Below, piece by piece: positions 9,329 to 18,780 of a stretch of DNA of 44,977 nucleotides; the stretch's first letter is position 1, and each line of letters opens with the position of its first letter. The notes under the pieces were generated by a model that did no database searches, was not told the DNA's origin, and saw nothing but the letters and a program-made list of their open reading frames with translations. The stretch lies in assembly GCA_009787795.1 (NCBI GenBank), contig WQSP01000003.1:1-44977 (forward strand), written 5' to 3'. The translations under genes were made by a program, and so were the position numbers. Source of the stretch: Treponema sp. Its GTDB lineage: Bacteria > Spirochaetota > Spirochaetia > Treponematales > Breznakiellaceae.

Positions 9329-10896
9329 TCTTTTTTTTCCTGAAGTTCCTCTTCAATTTCAATTGTTTCCGGTATTTCCGTTTGATAATGCCGAATTCCC
9401 GGCGTAGTGGAGGCGACACGGGTTGCGCCCCTGTTTGCGGCATGCAAATATCTTATCAGCCTGTAAATGCAATATGCTCCCGTGACTCCCAGCGCAATCA
9501 GCGAACCGTTATGAATATTGTAGGCGATGTTATAATTTGCCGCAAATTCGTCGCTGTAATTTCCTGTGCTTGCAACGACAGAATAGCCTGTAAGCGAATA
9601 ATAGCTAAGCCATGCGGTAATCCCCGATATCCACACTCCGCCCCAAGACCAATAATAATGACGGCGCATTCTGTCCACGCGTCCGCTTTGCAAAGGCGGC
9701 GAAGCGTTCAACGAAAGACTCTGCGCAACTTCGGATGTTGCGGGAGTATGAAACACAACCGTGCCGCGCTGCAAATCGGATGTTTCCATTTCGACATACT
9801 CAAGAGTGTCAAGCGGAAGGCACAGCGTAAATGGAGCTTCTCCCACATACATTGCGCCGTGATAAATCCTGTTGTCACCGCTTCCGTATATTTCGACATC
9901 AACATATTCTATCGGGTTAAGGTTGATGTTTATTCTTGCAAGTTCTCCCGGTGCAAGGGAAGTTTCGAATGTCAGGCTTTCGTGATTGGGCGATGTCGCT
10001 GTTACCAAAATCGACCCGGGCGGAAATTCCATTACATTTGTTTCTCCCCTTCCTGCAAACGATCTGTTAATCAGGATAAGCGAATCCGAAGGCTGCGCAT
10101 TTATGGAGACTGCCGCAGGCGCGCTTCCGGAAAGCACAATGATCAATTTCCTTGTAATTTGTGCAATCGCGGTTTCAATATCTTCGTCCGAAAAGATTAT
10201 CGAATCCTGCCAGACAAACGCGCGCATGTACAAAGCGTAAAGTTTAACGCTTAAAACATACCTTCCGTGAAAATTGGAAATTGTGCCCGAAAGAAACGCG
10301 TCCACCCTTTGCGAAGAGCAAAACCTGCTCTCGCCTCCCTGTTGCGGCGGCGCGGGAAAAGACAAATCAATATTACCCTGTGTCAGTTTGAATACGGGTT
10401 GATTGTTGATTGCAGGCGCATTGCTTTCGGCTGTTTCAAGAGCGGTTCTTAAATTTTCGATCTCCTTGTCAAGCCTTTCGATGTTTCGCCTGTAACGCCA
10501 ATCGGGCTCGCCGCGAAACAGGAATTGCGATCTTTCCTCAATTTTTGCGGCAAGGGATCTGGCTGCCGCCGAACGTTCGCGCGTCCATGCATAATCTTCA
10601 TAATAGGCGTATTCGGGAAGGACTCTGGTTCTGTAACCAATCGAGGACAATTTGTCCACCAATTTTCTTTCGACCAAACCGGAAATGTTTACCCTGTTCG
10701 CGGGAAGGGAGCTTGAGTCAATGCCCGTTATGCACAAAACCCATTCGTTGTTTTGCGATGCGGCTTCCGCCGTTTGCGTCTCCGCCGCGCCCGATGCAAA
10801 AACCTGCAAAGCGCAAACCGCATATAAAATGCACAGCGGGAAAAAAACAGCCAAACGGACTTTGCCTTTCAAAAAATCCCCTTTATTGCGCGTCAC
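9325..10896 (-). CDS. PEGA-like domain-containing exported protein
   Basis: N-terminal signal-like sequence; INAQPSDSLILINRSFAGRGETNVMEFPPGSILVTATSPNHES resembles PEGA domain; C-terminal TM region. Confidence 0.65.
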   Translation of the reverse strand: MTRNKGDFLKGKVRLAVFFPLCILYAVCALQVFASGAAETQTAEAASQNNEWVLCITGIDSSSLPANRVNISGLVERKLVDKLSSIGYRTRVLPEYAYYEDYAWTRERSAAARSLAAKIEERSQFLFRGEPDWRYRRNIERLDKEIENLRTALETAESNAPAINNQPVFKLTQGNIDLSFPAPPQQGGESRFCSSQRVDAFLSGTISNFHGRYVLSVKLYALYMRAFVWQDSIIFSDEDIETAIAQITRKLIIVLSGSAPAAVSINAQPSDSLILINRSFAGRGETNVMEFPPGSILVTATSPNHESLTFETSLAPGELARININLNPIEYVDVEIYGSGDNRIYHGAMYVGEAPFTLCLPLDTLEYVEMETSDLQRGTVVFHTPATSEVAQSLSLNASPPLQSGRVDRMRRHYYWSWGGVWISGITAWLSYYSLTGYSVVASTGNYSDEFAANYNIAYNIHNGSLIALGVTGAYCIYRLIRYLHAANRGATRVASTTPGIRHYQTEIPETIEIEEELQEKKE

Positions 10897-10912
10897 GGCA
10901 ATTCGATGCGCG

Positions 10913-12035
10913 CTAATCCTGCGCGCTCTCGTCGTTGTTGCGCCATGAAAATTTCAAATATTCCTCGATGAAAGGATCGATGTCGCCGTCCATCACCGCC
11001 TGAATATTTCCCTTCTCCACTTTCGTCCTGTAATCTTTTACCATCGTGTACGGCTGAAACACATACGATCTGATCTGATTGCCCCAGGAAATGTCTTTTT
11101 TTTCCTGCGAAAACCTTGCGTTTTCCTTTTCCTTTTCCTGACGGTAATGCTCGTAGAGCCTTGCCTTTAACATGCTCATCGCGGTTGCGCGGTTCTTTAT
11201 CTGGCTGCGTTCGTTTTGGCAAGCCACGACAATTCCCGTAGGAAGATGCGTAAAACGAACCGCGCTGTCGGTCTTGTTTACATGCTGACCGCCCGCTCCC
11301 CCCGCGCGGTAAGTATCGACGCGCAGATCTTCGGGTTTTATTTCCACTTCAATTGTATCATCAATAACGGGAAAAAGGTAAACAGATGCAAACGAAGTGT
11401 GCCGCCTCGCGTTTGAATCGAACGGGCTTATCCTTACAAGCCTGTGAATGCCGGACTCGCCTTTCAAAAAACCGTAGGCATAATCGCCCTCCACCTTGCA
11501 GGTTGCGGATTTGATGCCGCCCTCGGCTTCCTGCCTGTCAACTTCTTCGACGGCAAAACCTTTTTGCTCCGCCCAGCGAAGGTACATGCGGTAAAGCATC
11601 TGCGACCAGTCGCAGGCTTCGGTTCCGCCCGCGCCCGAATGCACGGTAAGAAAGCAGGGGTTTTTGTCCACTTCGCCCGACATAAGCTCGACTATGTTGA
11701 GTTTTTCATATTGATCCGAAATGTTTTTAAGGGAGTTTTCGATCCCGGCGCTTTCGCTCTCGTCTTTTGCATCCCTTGCAAGTTCAAAGAGCGTTTGCAA
11801 ATCGGTAATTTCGCTGTTTAGCGCCTTCCACGGCTCATATCGGTTTTTTAGGCTTTTAAGCGAAGCCATTGTCTTGTCGACATTTTCCTGATCGTTCCAA
11901 AAACCGCTCTCGGCGGTTTTTGCCTCGATTTCCGCTATACGCTGCGCAAAACGTGCGTCTTCAAAGACGCCTCCATGTTTCGTTTATTTTTTTGTACAAA
12001 TCACTGACGGGCGCACCCAATTCGGCAAGTTCCAT
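10913..12035 (-). CDS. prfB: Peptide chain release factor 2, expressed by programmed +1 frameshift
   Basis: GGAGGQHVNKTDSAVRFTHLPTGI, ISPFDSNARRHTSF (SPF motif); zero frame MELAELGAPVSDLYKKINETWRRL then TGA (11961-11963), +1 frame continues EDARFAQRIAEIEAKTAESGFWNDQENVDKTMASLKSL. Confidence 0.95.
11961..11976 (-). promoter_or_regulatory. RF2 programmed +1 frameshift site with internal SD-like GGAGG
   Basis: Minus strand reads ATGGAGGCGTCTTTGAAGAC: GGAGG, 3-nt spacer, CTT TGA A; matches the classical prfB frameshift layout. Confidence 0.92.
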
Positions 12036-12051
12036 GATTACCTCTGCATAA

Positions 12052-12080
12052 ATGATAGGGTAAAACACAATAATTTTCAA
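12052..12080 (-). promoter_or_regulatory. Putative sigma70 promoter for the prfB cluster
   Basis: Minus strand TTGAAA-N17-TATCAT just upstream of the prfB start. Confidence 0.4.
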
Positions 12081-12135
12081 CTGCAAACAACGCATCCTTG
12101 TGTACCAAATCCGCAAAAAATGATAACATACCGGC

Positions 12136-13950
12136 ATGAAAAGATTAACGGCTGACGAACTTCGCGGCAAATATGTCAACTTCTTTGTGTCCAAGGGGCA
12201 CACGCAGATTCAGGGAAAATCCCTAATACCGGAAAACGACCCCACCGCGCTTTTTACAATGGCAGGGATGCATCCCCTGGTTCCCTATCTTTCGGGACAG
12301 GAACATCCTGCGGGAAAAAGGCTTACCGATTTTCAAAAGTGCATTCGCACAAGCGATATCGACAGCGTGGGAGATCCAAGCCATCTTACCTTTTTTGAAA
12401 TGCTCGGAAACTGGTCTTTGGGAGATTATTTTAAGGAAGAAACGATTAAAATGAGCTTTGAATTTTTAACTTCGCCCGATTGGCTTAACATACCATTGGA
12501 TAAATTGGGAGTGACTGTATTTGAAGGCGAAGATGGCATACCCAAAGACGACGAATCGGCCTCCATCTGGAAAAGCCTTGGCGTTACGCGAATTTCATAC
12601 CTTCCGCGCGAAGACAATTGGTGGGGACCTGCAGGCACCACGGGTCCATGCGGCCCTGATACCGAAATGTTTTATTATATGGGAGATGCTCCCTGCAGCG
12701 CGGATTGCAAACCGGGATGCCCGTGCAACAAATGGCTTGAAATCTGGAACGACGTTTTCATGCAGTACAACAAAAACGCATCGGGGGAATACGAACCTCT
12801 TTCAAGAAAATGCGTCGATACGGGAATGGGCATCGAAAGAACGGTAACCGTTTTGAACGGAAAATCGTCTGTTTATGATACGGAAATTTTTGCGGATATT
12901 TTGGGCGCAATAGAAAAAGCGTCGGGCGTAAGTTATAAAAGCGGCGCGGCGGGCGAAACGGACAAGTCGATTCGAATTATCGCGGATCATGTGCGCTCCT
13001 CCACTTTTATTTTAGGCGACCCTAAAGCTGTAAGCCCTTCCAATGTGGGAGCGGGTTATGTCCTAAGAAGATTGATCCGCCGCGCCGTGCGTCACGGGCG
13101 AAAACTTTCTGCAAACGAAATGAGACTTTCTCCAATCGCCGAAGTTGTTATCAATCAATTTAAGGAAGCGTACCCGGAGTTAAAAGAAAATTCCGGTTTT
13201 ATATTGAAGGAGCTCGACAAGGAAGAAGACAAGTTCATGGAGACACTTCAAAAAGGCGAGCATGAATTTGAAAAACTTCTTCCCAATCTTTTAAAAGACC
13301 CAAGAAAAATAATGTCGGGCAGGCTCGCTTTCAAACTGTATGACACATACGGTTTCCCCATCGAACTTACGGAAGAACTTGCCGCGGAATCCGGAATGAC
13401 CGTAAACCGGGAAGAGTTTGAAGACGCGTTCAAAAAGCATCAGGAGTTGTCCAGGTCGCAAAGCGGACAGGCATTCAAAGGCGGGCTTGGCGATCAGGGC
13501 GAAGAAGCGGTTAAATATCACACCGCCACTCACCTTTTGCACAAGGCGTTAAAAATCGTATTGGGGGATCACGTCGCCCAAAAGGGAAGCAATATCACGG
13601 CGGAAAGGCTTCGCTTCGATTTTGCAAATGACGCGCCCATGACAAGCGCTCAAATCAAGGCGGTTGAAGACATTGTAAACGATCAAATAAGGAAGAATTT
13701 GCCTGTCTCGATGGAAACAATGGGAATCGACGAAGCAAAAGCTTCGGGCGCAATAGCCCTTTTCGGCGAAAAATACGAAGCGCAGGTAAAAGTTTATACA
13801 ATTGGCGCATCATCCTCCGATTTTTTTACAAAAGAAGTCTGCGGAGGGCCTCATGTAGAGCGTACAGGCGTTTTGGGTTCGTTTAAAATTCAAAAAGAGC
13901 AATCTTCCTCTGCGGGAGTGCGCCGAATCAGGGCAGTTCTTGAGCCGTAA
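12136..13950 (+). CDS. alaS: Alanyl-tRNA synthetase lacking the C-Ala domain
   Basis: TADELRGKYVNFFVSKGHTQIQGKSLIPENDPTALFTMAGMHPLV; ends after the editing domain HTATHLLHKALKIVLGDHV...CGGPHVERTGVLGSFKIQKEQSSSAGVRRIRAVLEP. Confidence 0.95.
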   Translation: MKRLTADELRGKYVNFFVSKGHTQIQGKSLIPENDPTALFTMAGMHPLVPYLSGQEHPAGKRLTDFQKCIRTSDIDSVGDPSHLTFFEMLGNWSLGDYFKEETIKMSFEFLTSPDWLNIPLDKLGVTVFEGEDGIPKDDESASIWKSLGVTRISYLPREDNWWGPAGTTGPCGPDTEMFYYMGDAPCSADCKPGCPCNKWLEIWNDVFMQYNKNASGEYEPLSRKCVDTGMGIERTVTVLNGKSSVYDTEIFADILGAIEKASGVSYKSGAAGETDKSIRIIADHVRSSTFILGDPKAVSPSNVGAGYVLRRLIRRAVRHGRKLSANEMRLSPIAEVVINQFKEAYPELKENSGFILKELDKEEDKFMETLQKGEHEFEKLLPNLLKDPRKIMSGRLAFKLYDTYGFPIELTEELAAESGMTVNREEFEDAFKKHQELSRSQSGQAFKGGLGDQGEEAVKYHTATHLLHKALKIVLGDHVAQKGSNITAERLRFDFANDAPMTSAQIKAVEDIVNDQIRKNLPVSMETMGIDEAKASGAIALFGEKYEAQVKVYTIGASSSDFFTKEVCGGPHVERTGVLGSFKIQKEQSSSAGVRRIRAVLEP

Positions 13951-14006
13951 CCACATACTAGTCTTTTTTGTTTAATTTGTGTTATATTAGTAATGGAAGG
14001 GAAAAA

Positions 14007-15047
14007 ATGAAAAAAGCTTTTTTAACATTATTGGGCATTTTAATAGCGTTTTCCGGTTTTTCGCAAGCCGGTTTGCAGCCTGCGGCAACAATCAACCTGA
14101 TCAGGACAGAAGCAATAACCGTAGGTCAGCTTCGGGTTGAAGTCGAGCGCATGCAGAGATCGACAAACCGCACGCTGACACAGGCAGAGCGCCTTCAAGT
14201 GCTGGATGTAATGATAAACGAACGTCTCGTTCTTCAGGCTGCGGAGCGCGACAGGGTAACGATAACAGACAACGAAGTGAATCAGCAGATACAGCAATTT
14301 CGCTCAAGCATGGCGCAGCAGATTGGCAGACAGCCGACAGACGCGGAATTTGCGCAAGCCGTAACTGCGGAAAGCGGTCTTGATGTTCCCGCTTTCAGGG
14401 ATCAGCTAAGAAGACAGATGCTTGTCCAAAAATACCTGATGCACAGAAAACGCGATTTGATAGAATCCGTAAGGGCTCCGACAGAAGCGGAAATTGCAGC
14501 CGAATATGCGCTTAGAAGAAGCGAACTTGTACGCCCCGATACCATTCGCTTTACGATGATAATGGTTCCGTTCGGCTCCGATGCCGCCGCAAGACAGAGG
14601 GCAAGAACTTTGGCGGAATCGCTTGTCCGCGAAATCAACAGCGATCCTTCAAGATTCGACGAAGTTGCATCGCGCAGCGTTGCGCCCAATTCCGGCTTTC
14701 AGGCGGGAGACGCAGGATACATTCCGAGGAATCCCGAAGCTCGTCAGGTATTGGGTCAGGAATTTTTGGATGCCGCATTTGCGTTAAGACAGGGACAGGT
14801 TTCGCGCCTTATAGAAGGCGTTCAGGGTTTTCAGATAATAAAAGTAACGGAAAATTACGCTTCCAGGCAGCTTGAATTAACCGACATTTTGCAGCTTGGA
14901 ACAAGAATTACGGTTAGGGATTACATCGGTCAGATGCTGTTAAGCCAAAGACAACAGGCAATATTGGCGCAGGCAAGCCAGGAACTTGTTTCCGAACTCA
15001 GAACGGGAAGAAGTTTTCAGGTGTTCGAAAACAACATAAACTGGTAA
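14007..15047 (+). CDS. Periplasmic peptidyl-prolyl isomerase/chaperone, SurA/PpiC-like
   Basis: Signal peptide MKKAFLTLLGILIAFSGFSQA, SurA_N-like region, rotamase region RFDEVASRSVAPNSGFQAGDAGYIPR...QVSRLIEGVQGFQIIKVTE; start ATG 14007 preferred. Confidence 0.85.
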   Translation: MKKAFLTLLGILIAFSGFSQAGLQPAATINLIRTEAITVGQLRVEVERMQRSTNRTLTQAERLQVLDVMINERLVLQAAERDRVTITDNEVNQQIQQFRSSMAQQIGRQPTDAEFAQAVTAESGLDVPAFRDQLRRQMLVQKYLMHRKRDLIESVRAPTEAEIAAEYALRRSELVRPDTIRFTMIMVPFGSDAAARQRARTLAESLVREINSDPSRFDEVASRSVAPNSGFQAGDAGYIPRNPEARQVLGQEFLDAAFALRQGQVSRLIEGVQGFQIIKVTENYASRQLELTDILQLGTRITVRDYIGQMLLSQRQQAILAQASQELVSELRTGRSFQVFENNINW

Positions 15048-15059
15048 CAGGTCTTGTGA

Positions 15060-15491
15060 ATGGCATCCAGGCGAAAAGGCCGAATACTTGCTTTTCAGGC
15101 TCTTTACTTTTGGGAATCAAACCGCGTTTCCGTTGAGGAACTATCGCGTTTCGATTGGCTGGAAGAGGAAAAATTAAAAAAACTTGACGAATCGATGGCG
15201 GCTTTTTCGCGGTTGATCGTTGCAGGTACCGTCGAAAACATTGAAAGTATCGATAAAACAATCAGGGATCATCTTGTCAATTGGGACATTTCGCGCCTGA
15301 ACCGCGTCGATTTGGCGATCTTGAGAATTTCCGTTTTTTCATTAATGTATCAGAACGATTTTCCCCCTTCCATTGTCATTGACGAAGCGATAGGCATTTG
15401 CATGGAATATGGCGCGGACGATTCGTTTAAATTCATTAACGGCGTTCTTGACAACATACGAAAAACGGTCGAAAGAAAAGGCGACTCATGA
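15060..15491 (+). CDS. nusB: Transcription antitermination factor NusB
   Basis: MASRRKGRILAFQALYFWESN...NRVDLAILRISVFSLMYQNDFPPSIVIDEAIGICMEYGADDSFKFINGVLDNI. Confidence 0.95.
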   Translation: MASRRKGRILAFQALYFWESNRVSVEELSRFDWLEEEKLKKLDESMAAFSRLIVAGTVENIESIDKTIRDHLVNWDISRLNRVDLAILRISVFSLMYQNDFPPSIVIDEAIGICMEYGADDSFKFINGVLDNIRKTVERKGDS

Positions 15492-17092
15492 AACAGTTGC
15501 GCATAACGCTTCTTGCCGGACTGATTCTGCTTGTTCTTGCAGGATGCGTTTTAACAGTTTTTTTTATAATGGATCGCAGGGGAACCGACGCTTTGACAAG
15601 GCAGCAGGACAGTTTTAACAGGCTCCTTCGCGAGTTTGACGCGGATTTTTCCGACATTTATCGCACTGACAGGGAAATTGACAGATTGGGTTCGCTTTTG
15701 GACAAAATGGAAAACAGGGCTGTCGGCGTTGAATCATGGCTTTCCATTTTAAAAAGAAGAAGAGCAATCGCTTCGTTAAGCCCTTCATTGATTTCGCATT
15801 ACCGCTCGACAATTGAAAAGGCGCTTGTTGCATATCCGTTATCGCAGCCGATTGTGATGATTGCAGCGGCAGACCTTATAAAAAATGCCGCAATTACAAG
15901 GGAGACAGAAGAAAAATTAAGAATCTGGCTTTTGAACATTACGGATCCTTCGTTTAACGATATTGCGTTAAGCATTCATATTCTGCTTGGCGATTTTAAA
16001 AACCCGGAGACGGCGCTTTTGCTGCCTGAAAACATTTTTACTGACGGCACGCAGGACATTAGCCTTAATTTTGCATTGTTAAAAACATTGCGCGGCGATG
16101 TTTACGGCGCATCCGCGGACATTCAGGATTTTTTGAATTTGGTCTCCCCCTCCGCAAACACGCTTCGTTTTTGCGCGGAGTTTCTTTATGACTTTGGCGA
16201 CCTTTTGAGAAGCGCGGAAATTTTTTCCATGCTGAACGACGAATATTCGACGATTCGTCAGGCGGACGCATTGTACCTTGGCGGATATGCGCAAATGGCG
16301 GCTTCCATCTGGAATATTCTCGCTCAGGACAACAATGAGACAAGCCTTTACAATTTGGCGGTGAGCGCAAGCGACGATGATGAAGCGTTGCCGTTTTTGG
16401 AAAAACTTGTCAATCTTGAATCCGTTTCCAATAAAAACAGCCGTCAGTTTGCGCTTATCCGATACAGCCGTCTGATGGAATATCAAGATGCGCTTCGATT
16501 GTTAAGAACAAGCACAAGTCTGATGCCGGAAGATTTTCCGTATATCGACTTGGAAATCGTCAGACGACATTCGCGAAGCCTTCATCCGGATCGGCAAATA
16601 TCGGAAACGTGGCTTTTGCTTGACAGGCACGAAAGAAACGAAGATCTGTACAAATGGGCATTTTGGCATTTGTTTTTCAAGAGATATTTTAACGATACCA
16701 GGATCCTTCTGGATCGGATGAATTTGATGCAAATAAGCGCTCCTTGGATAGACGAATACAGGGCGATTCAAAACATGCTGGACGGCAACCTTGAAAATGC
16801 CGAGAGACTTTTCAGGTCTGTCCCGGAAGCAGACAGAGACTGGTCTTTGCATGCGAATCTTGGGCGTGTTCTGGAAAACATGAGTTTGCCTGCGCGCGCC
16901 ATTGAACAATACGAAAGGGCTTTTGAACTGGCGCAGGACAACAGAAATGCATCCCGAATCATGTCCCGCATGGCAAGGTGTTACACTGCCCTTTCACGCC
17001 CTCAGGATGCAAGACAGGCATACTTGCGCGCCGTGGAGCTTGACAGCGCCAATGTAGGTGCAAAACTCGAGTTTGACAGGCTTTCGCGGTAG
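15488..17092 (+). CDS. TPR-repeat lipoprotein
   Basis: Lipobox-like LVLAGC near N-terminus; C-terminal TPR helices (LGRVLENMSLPARAIEQYERAFELAQDNRNASRIMSRMARCYTALSRPQDARQAYLRAVELD). Confidence 0.7.
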   Translation: MKQLRITLLAGLILLVLAGCVLTVFFIMDRRGTDALTRQQDSFNRLLREFDADFSDIYRTDREIDRLGSLLDKMENRAVGVESWLSILKRRRAIASLSPSLISHYRSTIEKALVAYPLSQPIVMIAAADLIKNAAITRETEEKLRIWLLNITDPSFNDIALSIHILLGDFKNPETALLLPENIFTDGTQDISLNFALLKTLRGDVYGASADIQDFLNLVSPSANTLRFCAEFLYDFGDLLRSAEIFSMLNDEYSTIRQADALYLGGYAQMAASIWNILAQDNNETSLYNLAVSASDDDEALPFLEKLVNLESVSNKNSRQFALIRYSRLMEYQDALRLLRTSTSLMPEDFPYIDLEIVRRHSRSLHPDRQISETWLLLDRHERNEDLYKWAFWHLFFKRYFNDTRILLDRMNLMQISAPWIDEYRAIQNMLDGNLENAERLFRSVPEADRDWSLHANLGRVLENMSLPARAIEQYERAFELAQDNRNASRIMSRMARCYTALSRPQDARQAYLRAVELDSANVGAKLEFDRLSR

Positions 17093-17100
17093 AACCTGTC

Positions 17101-17129
17101 TTGACGAAAGCAGGCGGTTTTTATATCAT
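17101..17129 (+). promoter_or_regulatory. Putative sigma70 promoter of groES
   Basis: TTGACG-N17-TATCAT upstream of the groES SD (GGAGGA) and ATG 17163. Confidence 0.5.
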
Positions 17130-17162
17130 GAAGACATTATTTATTTGTTACGGAGGATTACA

Positions 17163-17435
17163 ATGAAAATTAGGCCCTTACAAGACCGGGTCGTGGTTAA
17201 ACTCGAAAAAAATGAAGCCAAAACCGCAGGGGGAATCATCATTCCCGATACAGCTCAGGAAAAAACGCAGGCGGGAACAGTTACTGCGATTGGACCTGGT
17301 ACGGAAAAGGAACCTGTCACTGTAAAAATCGGCGATAAGGTTATGTACGACAAATATGCGGGAACCCAGATCAAAATTGACGGAGAAGAACATCTTGTCC
17401 TTAAAATGGCAGACATTATTGCTGTTGTCGAATAA
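17163..17435 (+). CDS. groES: Co-chaperonin GroES
   Basis: MKIRPLQDRVVVKLEKNEAKTAGGIIIPDTAQEKTQAGTVTAIGPG; SD GGAGGA upstream; ATG 17163. Confidence 0.97.
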   Translation: MKIRPLQDRVVVKLEKNEAKTAGGIIIPDTAQEKTQAGTVTAIGPGTEKEPVTVKIGDKVMYDKYAGTQIKIDGEEHLVLKMADIIAVVE

Positions 17436-17443
17436 ACGGGAGT

Positions 17444-18778
17444 TTGTTTATTAAAAAAACCTGTTTGTTACTTCTAATTACTCTTGCATCCGCGGTTTTT
17501 TGGTCGTGTTCAAGGATAGGATACGGCGTTTTATTGTGGTCAAGCGATGATCCGCATGTCGATTCCGGCACTGTGCTTCCGGTTTACCTGAAATCCAACA
17601 TACAGCAGTTATGGGTTGTCGGTATTCCGGAATCCACAAGAACGGACAGGGATTACAAGATAGAAGTCCCGTTAAGCCAGCTTGAATTTTTCAATACAAG
17701 AAGAGCGGCTTCCAAATGGGCAAGCGGTTTTTCCGAGTATGCAACAGCCTATGCGGAGAACCTGCAGGACAGGCTTCCCATTCGCGACAATGCGGACAAT
17801 AATGCCCGTCAAATTTACCGTTTAAGGCTTGGAGAGATAATTAAAATTCTGGGGATTGCAAGAGGCATTGCGCCTGTCGGAGCATCGGGCGATCCGCTTC
17901 CCGGCAACTGGTACAAGGTAATGACACATGACGGTGTCAGGGGTTATTGCTTTTCGTACAGGCTGAGAATTTTCGACAACATGGAAGGTTCCGTTAACAG
18001 CGAATCCGCCATATCAAGGGATATACGCGATCCAGAGCTTGATCAAGTCCTTTCCAAGGAATGGTTCACCGACTCTTATGCGCAGATGGTAAATACAAGA
18101 CGCATCAACATTCGGGAAATGGAAAAAAAATACCGCTTCGAGCCGGGATACGAAACAGGCATTGCGCGCGTTATTCTTCCTGACATTGAAAGAAATTTTA
18201 ATTTTCAAAGAATTCTTCCAAGCGGCGAACTTACATGGCGGTTTGACGGCACCAATTTGACAATGGCTCTTCGCTCGAATACGACGCTTCAGGTACAATT
18301 TACCGATCCAAGCGGAATCAGGCGCAACCTGATGTTTGTCACGCTGACATCGGACATAAACGATCTTATTCAACAGGAAACATTAAGAAGGGAAGCCCAG
18401 TATCAATCCCTTTATTCGCAGGGACCCGTTTTTACAAGCAATAATTACGGAACGATTACATTGCTTCAGACGGGCGATTTTACATGGACGAATTATGATT
18501 TGTTGGTTCCGCAGTTGATTCCGGCATCCACAAAGGGAAGCGGAAGAATCAACATGGATCTTTTCATTGCGCCAGGTTATGAGGATCATTTTAACGGCGC
18601 GTTTACAATGCAATTTACCGACATAAGAAGCAACAATACCCTCAATTTCATGTACGCCATCGACAATCAGGGACTTCGCATGGAAGTTGTTCCCAATGTC
18701 GGAATAGACGACAATACCGTTATGCGCCGTTCCACATCTCCCATGGTTCTATATTTCTTTAAAGACACCTCGGAATAA
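17444..18778 (+). CDS. Lipoprotein with SH3-like region
   Basis: TTG start, lipobox-like FWSC; RQIYRLRLGEIIKILGIARG...GNWYKVMTHDGVRGYCFSYRLRIF resembles a bacterial SH3 domain. Confidence 0.65.
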   Translation: MFIKKTCLLLLITLASAVFWSCSRIGYGVLLWSSDDPHVDSGTVLPVYLKSNIQQLWVVGIPESTRTDRDYKIEVPLSQLEFFNTRRAASKWASGFSEYATAYAENLQDRLPIRDNADNNARQIYRLRLGEIIKILGIARGIAPVGASGDPLPGNWYKVMTHDGVRGYCFSYRLRIFDNMEGSVNSESAISRDIRDPELDQVLSKEWFTDSYAQMVNTRRINIREMEKKYRFEPGYETGIARVILPDIERNFNFQRILPSGELTWRFDGTNLTMALRSNTTLQVQFTDPSGIRRNLMFVTLTSDINDLIQQETLRREAQYQSLYSQGPVFTSNNYGTITLLQTGDFTWTNYDLLVPQLIPASTKGSGRINMDLFIAPGYEDHFNGAFTMQFTDIRSNNTLNFMYAIDNQGLRMEVVPNVGIDDNTVMRRSTSPMVLYFFKDTSE

Positions 18779-18780
18779 AA

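Noticed and set aside
12090-12135. Promoter for alaS (TTGTGT ... TAACAT)
   Set aside because: Spacer is about 20 nt, too long for confidence.
17163-17435. groES separated from groEL as unusual
   Set aside because: Separation of groES and groEL is, as I recall, known in treponemes; not informative alone.
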